NCBI RefSeq assembly: GCF_000698555.1
Contig: NZ_JFHE01000014.1
Span: 1-64,000, forward strand
Length of the DNA stretch: 64,000 nucleotides
DNA from: Caballeronia grimmiae
GTDB taxonomy: Bacteria; Pseudomonadota; Gammaproteobacteria; Burkholderiales; Burkholderiaceae
Reading direction: 5' to 3'
Part shown: positions 8,688 through 16,882 of the stretch, piece after piece
Layout: each line of letters starts with the position of its first letter
Numbering within the stretch: the first letter of the stretch is position 1
Position numbers and translations under genes: made by a program
The notes under the pieces: generated by a model
What the model saw: only the letters and a program-made list of their open reading frames with translations
Database searches by the model: none
Told to the model about the DNA's origin: nothing

Positions 8688-9069
8688 CGAAGACGGTGCG
8701 GAGGTTGCGCAGACGGCTATTGTACGGGGCGCGGCGGGGATTCTTGAAACGCTTGCCGGAGCGGCGGTTTGCGTTATGCGTGATGCATGCAATATGCAAT
8801 TGCCGCTGCTCGACGTTGTGCCGGGGCAGTGACTTGTTGGTGGAGCGGCACCGCACGCGACGGTTTCTTCGCTGCTTCATTGACTGAGACGCGGACGCGC
8901 CGCGACTTGCATGCAGCACACAGCATTTGATTTGGAGGATCTTTTCTCGAAGCCGCTTCGTAGCGGCGTCTTAGGTGCGGCTTGCTGTTGCGGCGGCCGG
9001 GCAGCAATTGCATGCAGCACGCCAAACGCAACACACAGCACGCAGAATGCAAACGCACGATTTACAGCC
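8688..9069. other. Gene-free region with several TTGCATGC repeats
   Basis: About 380 bp upstream of serB and downstream of the LysR gene, with no supported gene. It contains three members of the TGCATGC family: 8783-8799 (ATGCAT-GCAAT-ATGCAA), about 8907-8930 (TTGCATGCAGCAC...GCATTTGA) and about 9007-9053. The last begins TTGCATGCAGCACGCC and ends GAATGCAAA, with ACGCAACACACAGCACGC between. A small hairpin GCCGCTTCGTAGCGGC sits at about 8952-8967. The serB promoter presumably lies near 8700-8780, but I cannot place it. Confidence 0.6.
8783..8799. repeat. TTGCAT-N5-ATGCAA family palindrome (one mismatch)
   Basis: Reads ATGCAT-GCAAT-ATGCAA, matching the 12 defined bases at 11 positions with the constant 5-bp spacer. 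It lies about 95 bp upstream of the serB start. Confidence 0.65.
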
Positions 9070-10020
9070 CTACCTCTGCACCCGCCCCGGCTCCCTGTCC
9101 CAATAAGGCGGCTCCCCAAACCGTCCCGCCAGAAACTCGATGAACGCCAGCGTCTTCGGCGGCACGAACGCGCGGCTCGGATACACCGCCCAGATCGCGA
9201 CGGTCTGCGCGAGCGGATAGTCATCGAGCACGGTCACGAGTTCGCCGCTCGCCAAAAGCGGCGCGACGCTCCATGTCGACTTCAGTCCGATGCCGATGCC
9301 CGCGGCGAGCGCATCGCGGATCACTTCGCCGTTGTCCGTCACGAGCCGGCCCGATACACGCACATCGATGACGCCAGTCGGCGTGACGAAGCTCCAGTCG
9401 CGCTGGTTCGCGAGGATCACGCATTCGTGCTGCGCGAGATCGGCTGGATGGCGCGGCGTGCCGTGTTGCGCCAGATAGGCCGGCGACGCGCACAGCACGC
9501 GCCGATTGCTCGCGAGCTTGCGCGCAACCAGCGTCGAATCCTTCAGCGCGCCGATACGCACCGCGAGATCGATGCCTTCATCGACCACATCGACGATCTG
9601 ATCAGTCATGCGCAGATCGACGGTGACGGCGGGATACTGCCGCAAGAAATCGGGGATGAGCGGCGAAATATGCTGCCGGCCGAGCGACGAAGGCATCGTC
9701 ACGCGCAGCCTTCCGTGCGGCTGCTCCAGCGCCCGGCCGACCGACGCCCGCGCCGCTTCGGCCGCATCGAGCAGGCTGCGCGCATGCGTCGCGAAGATTT
9801 CGCCTTCCTGCGTGACGCTCACGCGCCGCGTCGTCCGGTGCAGAAGCCGCGCGCCGAGCATTCGCTCCAGTCCCGCGATGCGCGCGCTCGCCACCGCAGG
9901 CGACAAGCCGAACTCCCGCGCCGCCGACGACAGGTTCGCGAGCGCCGCGGCTCGCACGAAGAGCGCAACGTCCAGCAGATCGAGCCGGTCGCGCGTGCCC
10001 TCGGACAGGAACTCGCCCAT
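9070..10020 (-). CDS. LysR-family transcriptional regulator
   Basis: A 316-residue LysR regulator. The N-terminal winged helix-turn-helix spans about residues 14-75 (DLLDVALFVRAAALANLSSAARE... GLSPAVASARIAGLERMLGARLLHRTTRRV). An effector domain follows that resembles the CrgA/DmlR branch. It is divergently transcribed from the quinone-oxidoreductase-like gene at 10124, so that gene is its most likely target, and the perfect TTGCAT-N5-ATGCAA palindrome lies between them. The inducer is unknown. Confidence 0.9.
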   Translation of the reverse strand: MGEFLSEGTRDRLDLLDVALFVRAAALANLSSAAREFGLSPAVASARIAGLERMLGARLLHRTTRRVSVTQEGEIFATHARSLLDAAEAARASVGRALEQPHGRLRVTMPSSLGRQHISPLIPDFLRQYPAVTVDLRMTDQIVDVVDEGIDLAVRIGALKDSTLVARKLASNRRVLCASPAYLAQHGTPRHPADLAQHECVILANQRDWSFVTPTGVIDVRVSGRLVTDNGEVIRDALAAGIGIGLKSTWSVAPLLASGELVTVLDDYPLAQTVAIWAVYPSRAFVPPKTLAFIEFLAGRFGEPPYWDREPGRVQR

Positions 10021-10063
10021 TTGATGGATTCCCCGAAAAATGTTTCAAGGATTATCGCGTTTT

Positions 10064-10080
10064 TTGCATGCCGCATGCAA
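10064..10080. repeat. Perfect TTGCAT-N5-ATGCAA palindrome (LysR/oxidoreductase intergenic)
   Basis: TTGCAT-GCCGC-ATGCAA, a perfect inverted repeat with 8-bp arms around one base. It lies centrally in the 103-bp gap between two divergent start codons, 44 bp from each. Position alone would suggest an operator for the adjacent LysR protein, but the same sequence occurs at unrelated loci in the window. Confidence 0.75.
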
Positions 10081-10123
10081 GCTACCATGACTCCATCGTT
10101 CGAGTTCAACACAAGGAGCCATC

Positions 10124-11140
10124 ATGAAAGCCATCGGCCTGACCCGTTATCTGCCGATTTCCAATCCGGAATCGCTCGTCGATATCGAGTTGGACAAACC
10201 CACACCTACAGGCCGCGACTTGCTCGTGAAGGTCGAAGCCATCGCAGTGAATCCGGTCGACACGAAAGTGCGCGCGCCGAAAGACAAGGTGGAGGAAACG
10301 CCGCGCGTGCTCGGTTGGGACGCGGCGGGCGTGGTCGAAGCGGTTGGCCCCGAAGTCACGCTCTTCAAGGCCGGCGACCCGGTCTACTACGCCGGCGACA
10401 TCACGCGTCAGGGCGCGAATAGCGAGTTCCATCTGGTGGACGAGCGAATCGTCGGCGCGAAGCCGAAATCGCTGGATTTCACGCATGCCGCGGCGCTCCC
10501 GCTCACGACCATCACCGCGTGGGAAGCGCTGTTCGACCGGCTCAAGGTGTCCGCCGAAGGCAAGGACGCGGGCAAGACCGTGCTCATCATCGGCGGCGCT
10601 GGCGGGGTCGGGTCGATCGGCATTCAGCTCGCGAAGCAAGTCGCCAAGGTGCATGTGATCGCGACGGCGTCGCGGCCGGAATCCGCGAAATGGGCAAAGG
10701 AGCTGGGCGCGGATCGCATCATTAATCACTTCGAGGACATTCCGAAGCAACTGAAAGACGCGGGGATCGGCCAGGTCGATTACGTGCTGATCTTCAACGA
10801 CACCGACAAGCATTTCCCGGCAGCCGCCGAAGTCGTGAAGCCGCAAGGCGGCATCTGCACGATCGTCGAAAACGCGGGACCGCTCGCCATCGATTTGCTG
10901 AAGGCGAAGAGCGCCGCGTTTCATTGGGAGTTCATGTTCACGCGTGCTATGTTCAAGACGCCTGACATGATCGAACAACACAAGCTGCTGTCCGAAGTGG
11001 CGCGGCTGATCGACGCAGGCACGATCCGCACGACGCTCGGCAAGAACATCGGCAAGATCGATGCGGCCAATTTGCGCGAAGCGCATCGTCTTCTGGAAGA
11101 AGGGCGGGCAATCGGCAAGCTGGTCTTGACGGGTTTCTGA
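10124..11140 (+). CDS. Zinc-type alcohol dehydrogenase-like / NADPH:quinone oxidoreductase family protein
   Basis: A 338-residue medium-chain dehydrogenase/reductase. It has the N-terminal GroES-like fold (PTPTGRDLLVKVEAIAVNPVDTKVR), then a Rossmann domain with IIGGAGGVGSIGIQLAK near residue 155. The cysteine ligands of catalytic and structural zinc are absent, so it is better read as a zinc-independent NAD(P)H oxidoreductase of the quinone reductase branch despite the usual family name. The ribosome site is AAGGAG just before the ATG. It is divergent from, and probably controlled by, the LysR gene. Confidence 0.85.
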   Translation: MKAIGLTRYLPISNPESLVDIELDKPTPTGRDLLVKVEAIAVNPVDTKVRAPKDKVEETPRVLGWDAAGVVEAVGPEVTLFKAGDPVYYAGDITRQGANSEFHLVDERIVGAKPKSLDFTHAAALPLTTITAWEALFDRLKVSAEGKDAGKTVLIIGGAGGVGSIGIQLAKQVAKVHVIATASRPESAKWAKELGADRIINHFEDIPKQLKDAGIGQVDYVLIFNDTDKHFPAAAEVVKPQGGICTIVENAGPLAIDLLKAKSAAFHWEFMFTRAMFKTPDMIEQHKLLSEVARLIDAGTIRTTLGKNIGKIDAANLREAHRLLEEGRAIGKLVLTGF

Positions 11141-11302
11141 AGCCGCGTTTGAAACGGTCCGGTGCTTCGTTTTGCCGCGCGGCTGCCTCGGGTTTTCCAT
11201 GAGAAAGGCCGGACACGCGCGGCGCTAGACTGACTCCGCTATAAGCCGATTCGGCGTCGATCGCGCCGGATCATCATCAAGTGCTTGTCACGGAGGTGCC
11301 GG

Positions 11303-11857
11303 ATGAATCGACGTTCGAACGAAGGCCGCCGCGCCATCGCAGCCATGCTCGCGATGACTGCGCTCGCGACGGCTCACGCGACGCCCGGCATCAAGGTCCT
11401 GTCCGAAGCGCCCAACGACGGCCCGATCAAGTACACGATCAAGATGGCGTCCAAGAACTTCGGCAACGAGCAGGAGACGCGCACGATCCGCTCCGGCCAG
11501 ACGGACGACTTCACGTGGCAGGGCACCGCGCCAAACGGCGCACAACCGGTGCCGGATGCGTGTCTGCAGGTCTCATCGGTGCCGCGCAGCGCGGAAGGCC
11601 TGGCCGTGAAGCAGGTGCAGATCCGCTTTGCGCCGGTCATCGCGGATAACGGCGTCGCCAATGTGCAGCTCAGTTTCCGCGCTTACGCGCCGAAGGGGAC
11701 GAGCAAGGTGACCGTGGGCGGCAAGACGCTGCAATGTCCCGGCGATAACCATCTCAGCCAGATCATCCGTTTTTCGATGCCCACGTCCACTGGCTCGAAG
11801 AAGACGGTCACGCTCGACGACGGTACACAGCTGACCGTCACCGCCAGCCGGAAGTGA
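11303..11857 (+). CDS. Secreted protein of unknown function
   Basis: The ATG at 11303 is chosen because GGAGG lies seven bases upstream. The 184-residue protein has a signal peptide with basic start and hydrophobic core, likely cut after THA or AHA near residue 26. The mature part looks beta-rich (KYTIKMASKNF, TDDFTWQGTAP, VQIRFAPVI, VQLSFRAYAPKG, KVTVGG, QLTVTASRK) and has two cysteines that could form a disulphide. I cannot name the family. It stands alone between unrelated genes. Confidence 0.75.
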   Translation: MNRRSNEGRRAIAAMLAMTALATAHATPGIKVLSEAPNDGPIKYTIKMASKNFGNEQETRTIRSGQTDDFTWQGTAPNGAQPVPDACLQVSSVPRSAEGLAVKQVQIRFAPVIADNGVANVQLSFRAYAPKGTSKVTVGGKTLQCPGDNHLSQIIRFSMPTSTGSKKTVTLDDGTQLTVTASRK

Positions 11858-12045
11858 GTCATCGGCATGCTAGGTGAATTTTGCATGCAGCCTTAACCTG
11901 CAACTAACGGTCTACCAGCGCCACCGCCCGATTCAACCGGCACAGCCACGCTTGGCACGCTTCCTGCGACTCATCACGATGCGCAATGCGCCGCATCTCC
12001 ACGTTCGGCGCAATCATCGACCGTTCCGACAGCGAGGTGCCCGCG

Positions 12046-12951
12046 ATGCCGCACATGATCTGGAAAGGCGCGATCAGCTTCGGGCTGGTCCACGTCCCCG
12101 TGCAACTTTATCCGGCCACACAGTCGGAGAAAGTTGGCTTCAATCTGCTCGACAAGCGCTCGATGGATCCCATCGGCTACAAGCAGATCAACAAGAACAC
12201 CGGCAAGGACGTTACGCGCGACAACATCGTGCGCGGATTCGAATACGAGAAGGGCAAGTACGTCGTGATGACCGATGCGGAAATCCGCGCGGCCAATCCC
12301 GAGTCGACGCAGACGGTCGATATTCTCTCGTTCGTCGATGCCCCGGAAATCTCGTTCCTGTCGCTCGATACGCCGTACTACCTCGCGCCCGATCGCAAAG
12401 GCGAGAAGGTCTATGCGCTGCTGCGCGACGCATTGAAGGACACCGGCAAGGTCGGCATTGCAAGCGTCGTCCTGCATAACAAGCAGCATCTGGCAGCGCT
12501 GATCCCGGTCGGTCCCGCGCTCGCGCTCAACACCTTGCGCTGGGGCGACGAAGTTCGCGATTTCTCCCAGTTCACGTTTCCCGATGAGGACACGAAGAAA
12601 GCGGGCGTCACGCCGAAGGAACTGGATATGGCCAAGCGCCTCATCGACGACATGAGCGATTCCTGGGACCCGACGAAGTATCACGACACGTTCCGCGACG
12701 ACATCATGAAACTCGTCGATCAGAAGGTGAAGGAAGGCAAGATCGCCGAAGTGATGAAGTTCGAGGAAGGTGGCGAAGAGAAGGCGAGCGCGGACATCCT
12801 CGATCTGTCGGAACTGCTCAAGCGCAGCCTCAAGAGCGGCGGCGCGGCGAAGGGCGGGAAAGCATCGCGAGCGAAAGACGATTCGGGCGATGACGCCAGC
12901 GAGGAACCGGCGCGGCCGGCTCGCAAGACGGTGCGTCGCAAGCGAGCCTGA
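12046..12951 (+). CDS. ku: Ku protein (non-homologous end joining)
   Basis: Bacterial Ku homodimers bind double-strand DNA ends and recruit LigD. The 301-residue protein has the Ku core from the start (MIWKGAISFGLVHVPVQLYPAT), with the conserved YKQINKNTGK and TPYYLAPD segments. The C-terminal 60 residues are Lys/Arg/Ala-rich, the extension thought to aid DNA binding and LigD contact. The ATG at 12046 has GAGG ten bases upstream. ligD follows after 51 bp, so the two form the standard NHEJ pair. Confidence 0.95.
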   Translation: MPHMIWKGAISFGLVHVPVQLYPATQSEKVGFNLLDKRSMDPIGYKQINKNTGKDVTRDNIVRGFEYEKGKYVVMTDAEIRAANPESTQTVDILSFVDAPEISFLSLDTPYYLAPDRKGEKVYALLRDALKDTGKVGIASVVLHNKQHLAALIPVGPALALNTLRWGDEVRDFSQFTFPDEDTKKAGVTPKELDMAKRLIDDMSDSWDPTKYHDTFRDDIMKLVDQKVKEGKIAEVMKFEEGGEEKASADILDLSELLKRSLKSGGAAKGGKASRAKDDSGDDASEEPARPARKTVRRKRA

Positions 12952-13002
12952 CAGCGATGATCCGCAATCCATGAAAGCACCGGTTAAGGAGCCTTCACGA
13001 CG

Positions 13003-15783
13003 ATGACGGCCAAGCTCGAAACCTATCAGCGCATGCGGCGCTTCAATGAGACGCCGGAGCCATCGGGACAGAAGACCGTCGCGCGCCGGGCATCGCGCAC
13101 GAAAAAGCCCGTAAAAAAGGCACTTTCTTTCGTCATCCAGGAACACGACGCCCGTCGCCTGCACTACGACTTTCGGCTCGAACTCGACGGCACGCTGAAA
13201 TCATGGGCGGTGCCGAAAGGACCGAGCCTCGATCCATCGGTGAAACGGCTAGCGGTGCATGTCGAAGATCATCCGATCGATTACGGCTCGTTCGAAGGCG
13301 ATATTCCCGAGGGCAATTACGGCGCGGGCAGCGTCATCGTGTGGGATCGCGGGACGTGGGCGCCTCAGACGGGCGGCCCCGAGGACGCTGCGCGCGAGTA
13401 CGAAAAGGGCAAGCTCAAGTTCATCCTCGACGGCGAGAAGCTGCAAGGCGGCTGGACGCTCGTGCGGAGTCACATGCGCGGCAGCGGCGACAAGGAGCAA
13501 TGGTTTCTCATCAAGGAACGCGACGATGAAGCGCGTCCCGAAGCCGAATACGACGTACTCCTGAAGAAACCGGGAAGCGTGTTGTCCGATTCGCTCGGAG
13601 CGCGGCTGGAAAACGGCGAACTGCGCGATCGCACCGAGCGCAAGGCGCAGCCGGCATCGCGGCGAACGGTTCCGCGTGCAGCGAAGGCCGCGAGCGACAA
13701 GGCCGATGATCACGCGCATCCAGATATCGTCGCGACGCGCAATGCGGAATCGTTGCGCGCGCTCTCGCATGATCCGGCGATAGAAGGCGCGGCGAAAGCG
13801 AAGCTTCCCGCGCTGCTCAAGCCGCAACTCGCGACACTCGTCGATGCCGCGCCACCCAGCGACGAATGGACCTATGAAATCAAGTTCGATGGCTATCGCG
13901 TGCTTGCGCGCATCGAGCAATCGAACGGCAAGCGCGATATCCGCATCTACACGCGCAACGGCAACGACTGGACCGCCAAGTTTCCAAAGCAGGTGAAGGC
14001 GCTCGAAAAGCTGGATATCGAAAGCGGCTGGCTCGATGGCGAAGCCGTCGTGCTCGACGATCGCGGACTGCCGGATTTTCAGGCGCTGCAGAATGCGTTC
14101 GATGTCGGCCGTCCGCAAGGCATCGTCGTGTACTTCTTCGATCTGCCTTTCCTCAACGGCTATGACTTGCGCAACGTGCCGCTCGTGCAGCGCCGCGCCT
14201 TGTTGAAGGCGATCGTCGAACCCGTCGGCGATGCCGCGCTGCGCTATTCCGAGGACTTCGCCTTCAGCGCCGATGATCTGTTGAAGAGCGCCTGCGACAT
14301 GTCGCTGGAAGGGATCATCGGCAAGCGCATCGACAGCACGTATGTATCGGGGCGCAGCAATTCGTGGATCAAGCTGAAGTGCCGGCGGCGGCAGGAGTTC
14401 GTCGTGTGCGGCTATTCGGAGCCTTCGGGAAGCCGCGGGCAGTTCGGTGCGCTGCTGCTCGGCGTGTATGACGGCAAAGGCAAGCTGCAATACGCGGGGC
14501 GCGTCGGCAGCGGCTTCGATCATGCGACGCTCGTCGCGGTGAAAAAGGAACTCGACAAGCGCGAGACCGATCGCATGCCTTTCGAGCGCGAGCCGCAGGA
14601 GCACAGCCGGACGCCCGTGCACTGGGTAAAGCCGGAACTCGTGGCTGAATGCAACTTCGCGGAATGGACCAAGGAGCACATCGTGCGACAAGCATCGTTC
14701 GTCAGTCTGCGTGACGACAAACCGGCGCGGCAGATCGTGAAGGAAGAGCCGGCATCGGCTAAAAAAGTCGAAGCGGAAGTCGAGGAAGACACGGCTAAAA
14801 AGCCTAAAGCTCGCAAGACGGCGGCGCGCACATCCGCCGCGAAGGAAGCGCCGGCAAAACCCGCGGCGAAGACGCGTTCCAAAGCGAATACGAGCGAAAT
14901 CGAAGGCGTGAAGATCAGCCACCCGGATCGGGTGATCGACAAGTCCACTGGCCTCACGAAGCTCGATGTCGTCGAGTATTACGCGTCGATCGCCGAATGG
15001 ATGTTGCCCCATCTTCACGACCGGGCCGTGTCGCTGGTGCGCGCGCCGGACGACATCAGCGGCGAGCTGTTCTTTCAGAAGCACAGCGCGAGGCTCGCGA
15101 TTCCGCATATCACGCAGCATCCGGACGCCGACCCCGAGCATCCGCCACTGTTGACCGTCGAATCGGCGCAGGCGCTCGTCGGCACCGCGCAGATGGGCAC
15201 CATCGAATTGCATACGTGGAACTCGCTGGTGTCGAACATCGAGAAGCCGGATCGCATGGTGTTCGATCTCGATCCGGGCGAGGGCGTCGGCTGGGACCGC
15301 ATGCTCGAAGCCGCGAAACTCACGCGCGACTTGCTGCAAGAACTCGGGCTCACGTCGTTCTGCAAGACGAGCGGCGGCAAGGGGGTGCACGTGGTCGTGC
15401 CGCTCGCGAAACAGGCCGGCTGGGACGAAATGAAGGCGTTCTCACAGGCGGTCGCGCAGCATATGGCGAAGACGCTGCCGAAGCTGTTCTCGGCCAAGAT
15501 GGGCATGCAGAACCGGCGCGACAAAATCTTTATCGACTATCTGCGCAACAATCGCGGCTCCAGCACGGTCTGCGCGTTTTCGTTGCGCGCCCGGCCAGGC
15601 ATGGGCGTGTCGATGCCCATCAACTGGGACGAGCTGGACGAGACCACGAGCGGCGATCAATGGAACATCCGCAACGCGCGCGCACGCATGGACGCGCTCG
15701 CCGCCGATCCGTGGGAAGGCTATGCGAAGTCGCGTCAGCGGCTCACCGTGCAGATGAAGAAGCGGCTGGGTATCGGCGGGTGA
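13003..15783 (+). CDS. ligD: Multifunctional ATP-dependent DNA ligase D
   Basis: Seals and processes broken DNA ends with Ku. The 926-residue protein has the Pseudomonas-type domain order. A 3'-phosphoesterase domain comes first (about residues 40-195, FVIQEHDARRLHYDF). An ATP-dependent ligase follows (about 265-570) with nucleophile Lys294 in YEIKFDGYR. A basic Ala/Lys linker (about 585-635) leads to a primase-polymerase domain (about 640-915) with the metal-binding Asp755 and Asp757 of FDLDPGEG. AAGGAG lies upstream of the ATG. All three catalytic modules look intact. Confidence 0.97.
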   Translation: MTAKLETYQRMRRFNETPEPSGQKTVARRASRTKKPVKKALSFVIQEHDARRLHYDFRLELDGTLKSWAVPKGPSLDPSVKRLAVHVEDHPIDYGSFEGDIPEGNYGAGSVIVWDRGTWAPQTGGPEDAAREYEKGKLKFILDGEKLQGGWTLVRSHMRGSGDKEQWFLIKERDDEARPEAEYDVLLKKPGSVLSDSLGARLENGELRDRTERKAQPASRRTVPRAAKAASDKADDHAHPDIVATRNAESLRALSHDPAIEGAAKAKLPALLKPQLATLVDAAPPSDEWTYEIKFDGYRVLARIEQSNGKRDIRIYTRNGNDWTAKFPKQVKALEKLDIESGWLDGEAVVLDDRGLPDFQALQNAFDVGRPQGIVVYFFDLPFLNGYDLRNVPLVQRRALLKAIVEPVGDAALRYSEDFAFSADDLLKSACDMSLEGIIGKRIDSTYVSGRSNSWIKLKCRRRQEFVVCGYSEPSGSRGQFGALLLGVYDGKGKLQYAGRVGSGFDHATLVAVKKELDKRETDRMPFEREPQEHSRTPVHWVKPELVAECNFAEWTKEHIVRQASFVSLRDDKPARQIVKEEPASAKKVEAEVEEDTAKKPKARKTAARTSAAKEAPAKPAAKTRSKANTSEIEGVKISHPDRVIDKSTGLTKLDVVEYYASIAEWMLPHLHDRAVSLVRAPDDISGELFFQKHSARLAIPHITQHPDADPEHPPLLTVESAQALVGTAQMGTIELHTWNSLVSNIEKPDRMVFDLDPGEGVGWDRMLEAAKLTRDLLQELGLTSFCKTSGGKGVHVVVPLAKQAGWDEMKAFSQAVAQHMAKTLPKLFSAKMGMQNRRDKIFIDYLRNNRGSSTVCAFSLRARPGMGVSMPINWDELDETTSGDQWNIRNARARMDALAADPWEGYAKSRQRLTVQMKKRLGIGG

Positions 15784-15829
15784 GGCGTCGGTCAACCTGA
15801 ACACATCAACGCAAACTCTGGACATCGAC

Positions 15830-16039
15830 ATGAAAACGACGAACGAATCGCCCAAGGACCAGCGCGACGAAGATGCCGCCAAGCCGCCGCTGCCGCATGA
15901 AACGGATCAAAACGCGCAGTCGCAGGAGGAAGCGGAGCCGCGCGATATCGGCAAGCAGGCGCATGAAGACATCGAGCGCGGACTCGTCGATACCGACCGG
16001 CGCGGCAATCTCGATGGCAGCGGCCAGCCGAAGCAATGA
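15830..16039 (+). CDS. Small hydrophilic acidic protein, unknown function
   Basis: A 69-residue protein starting 46 bp after ligD on the same strand. It has no hydrophobic segment, is rich in Asp, Glu, Gln, Lys and Pro, and looks disordered apart from a possible short helix (GKQAHEDIERGLVDTDRR). I do not recognise a family with certainty. Proximity suggests it could be read with ku-ligD, but no ribosome site stands out and a role in end joining is not shown. Confidence 0.55.
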   Translation: MKTTNESPKDQRDEDAAKPPLPHETDQNAQSQEEAEPRDIGKQAHEDIERGLVDTDRRGNLDGSGQPKQ

Positions 16040-16076
16040 ACCGGCTAGTGAATTTTTCGACACGAGGAGGGACCGG

Positions 16077-16118
16077 ATGCGAGCGTTGGGCATGACATGG
16101 CGGCGGCCGGTTGCGTAG
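16077..16118 (+). CDS. Possible 13-codon ORF with strong ribosome site
   Basis: GAGGAGGGA at 16064-16072 is followed five bases later by ATG and 12 further sense codons (MRALGMTWRRPVA) before TAG. The ribosome site is one of the strongest in the window yet serves no annotated gene. It may be a leader peptide, a decayed gene start or chance. bphO begins 143 bp further on. Confidence 0.25.
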   Translation: MRALGMTWRRPVA

Positions 16119-16261
16119 AATGATTCGCTATTCACGAAAAGCGCGCCACGCTGCACGCTTTTACCGATTCAAGCGACGCTCACACGCGTCAGACCGGTAA
16201 GCCCTTCCTATCAGTACGCCTTTCGCGGTATCGCCGGCGCCGCAGCCGACACGATCAAACA

Positions 16262-16882
16262 ATGCAACATGACCTTCTGTCCCGCCTGAAGAATGAAACT
16301 GCCGCGTGCCACACACGGCTGGAGAACTCGCTCGATCTGATGCGCGACGATTTTCAGCGCGGCGAATACGTCGCTCTCTTGCAACGCTTCTATGGCTATG
16401 TCGCGCCGTGGGAGGATGCGATCGGCGCGCACATGCCTGCAGCGCTGCGCGCGTTCTTCGACGAGCGCCGCAAGACGCCGCTGCTCGCCGCCGATCTCGC
16501 CGCATTGACGGGCGAGCGCATCGCTCACGATGCGCTTCTTTTGGCCGATGCCAGCAACGATCTGCCGCGCATCGACGGTATCGGTGCAGCGTTCGGTTCG
16601 ATGTACGTGATGGAAGGCTCGACGCTCGGCGGACGTTTCATCGCGCCGCACGTCGCGCGCTTGCTGCAACTGCAGCCGGGCATCGGCAACCGCTACTTCG
16701 ACGGCTACGGCGCGCGCACCGGCAGCATGTGGAACGCTTTCCGCGAAACCGCCGTGTCCACGGTCCCCGAAGCGCAGTACGACGCGGCCGTGAGCGCGGC
16801 CATCGCCACGTTTGAAAGCCTGCAGTCCTGGCTGTGCGGAGAGCCGCTGGAAGCGCGGGCGTCATCCGGAGCCGCCGCATGA
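16262..16882 (+). CDS. bphO: Biliverdin-producing haem oxygenase
   Basis: Opens haem to biliverdin, the chromophore of bacteriophytochromes. The 206-residue protein belongs to the bacterial haem oxygenase/BphO family, with the proximal histidine near residue 17 (TAACHTRLE) and the distal helix GSMYVMEGSTLGGRFI near residues 118-133. Its TGA overlaps the bphP start in an ATGA junction (16879-16882), so the two are translationally coupled. This ensures chromophore is made with the apoprotein. Confidence 0.93.
   Translation: MQHDLLSRLKNETAACHTRLENSLDLMRDDFQRGEYVALLQRFYGYVAPWEDAIGAHMPAALRAFFDERRKTPLLAADLAALTGERIAHDALLLADASNDLPRIDGIGAAFGSMYVMEGSTLGGRFIAPHVARLLQLQPGIGNRYFDGYGARTGSMWNAFRETAVSTVPEAQYDAAVSAAIATFESLQSWLCGEPLEARASSGAAA

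Noticed and set aside
13249-15390. 713-codon open frame opposite ligD
   Set aside because: Antisense shadow of the clearly intact ligD. It has no ribosome site and a biased composition.
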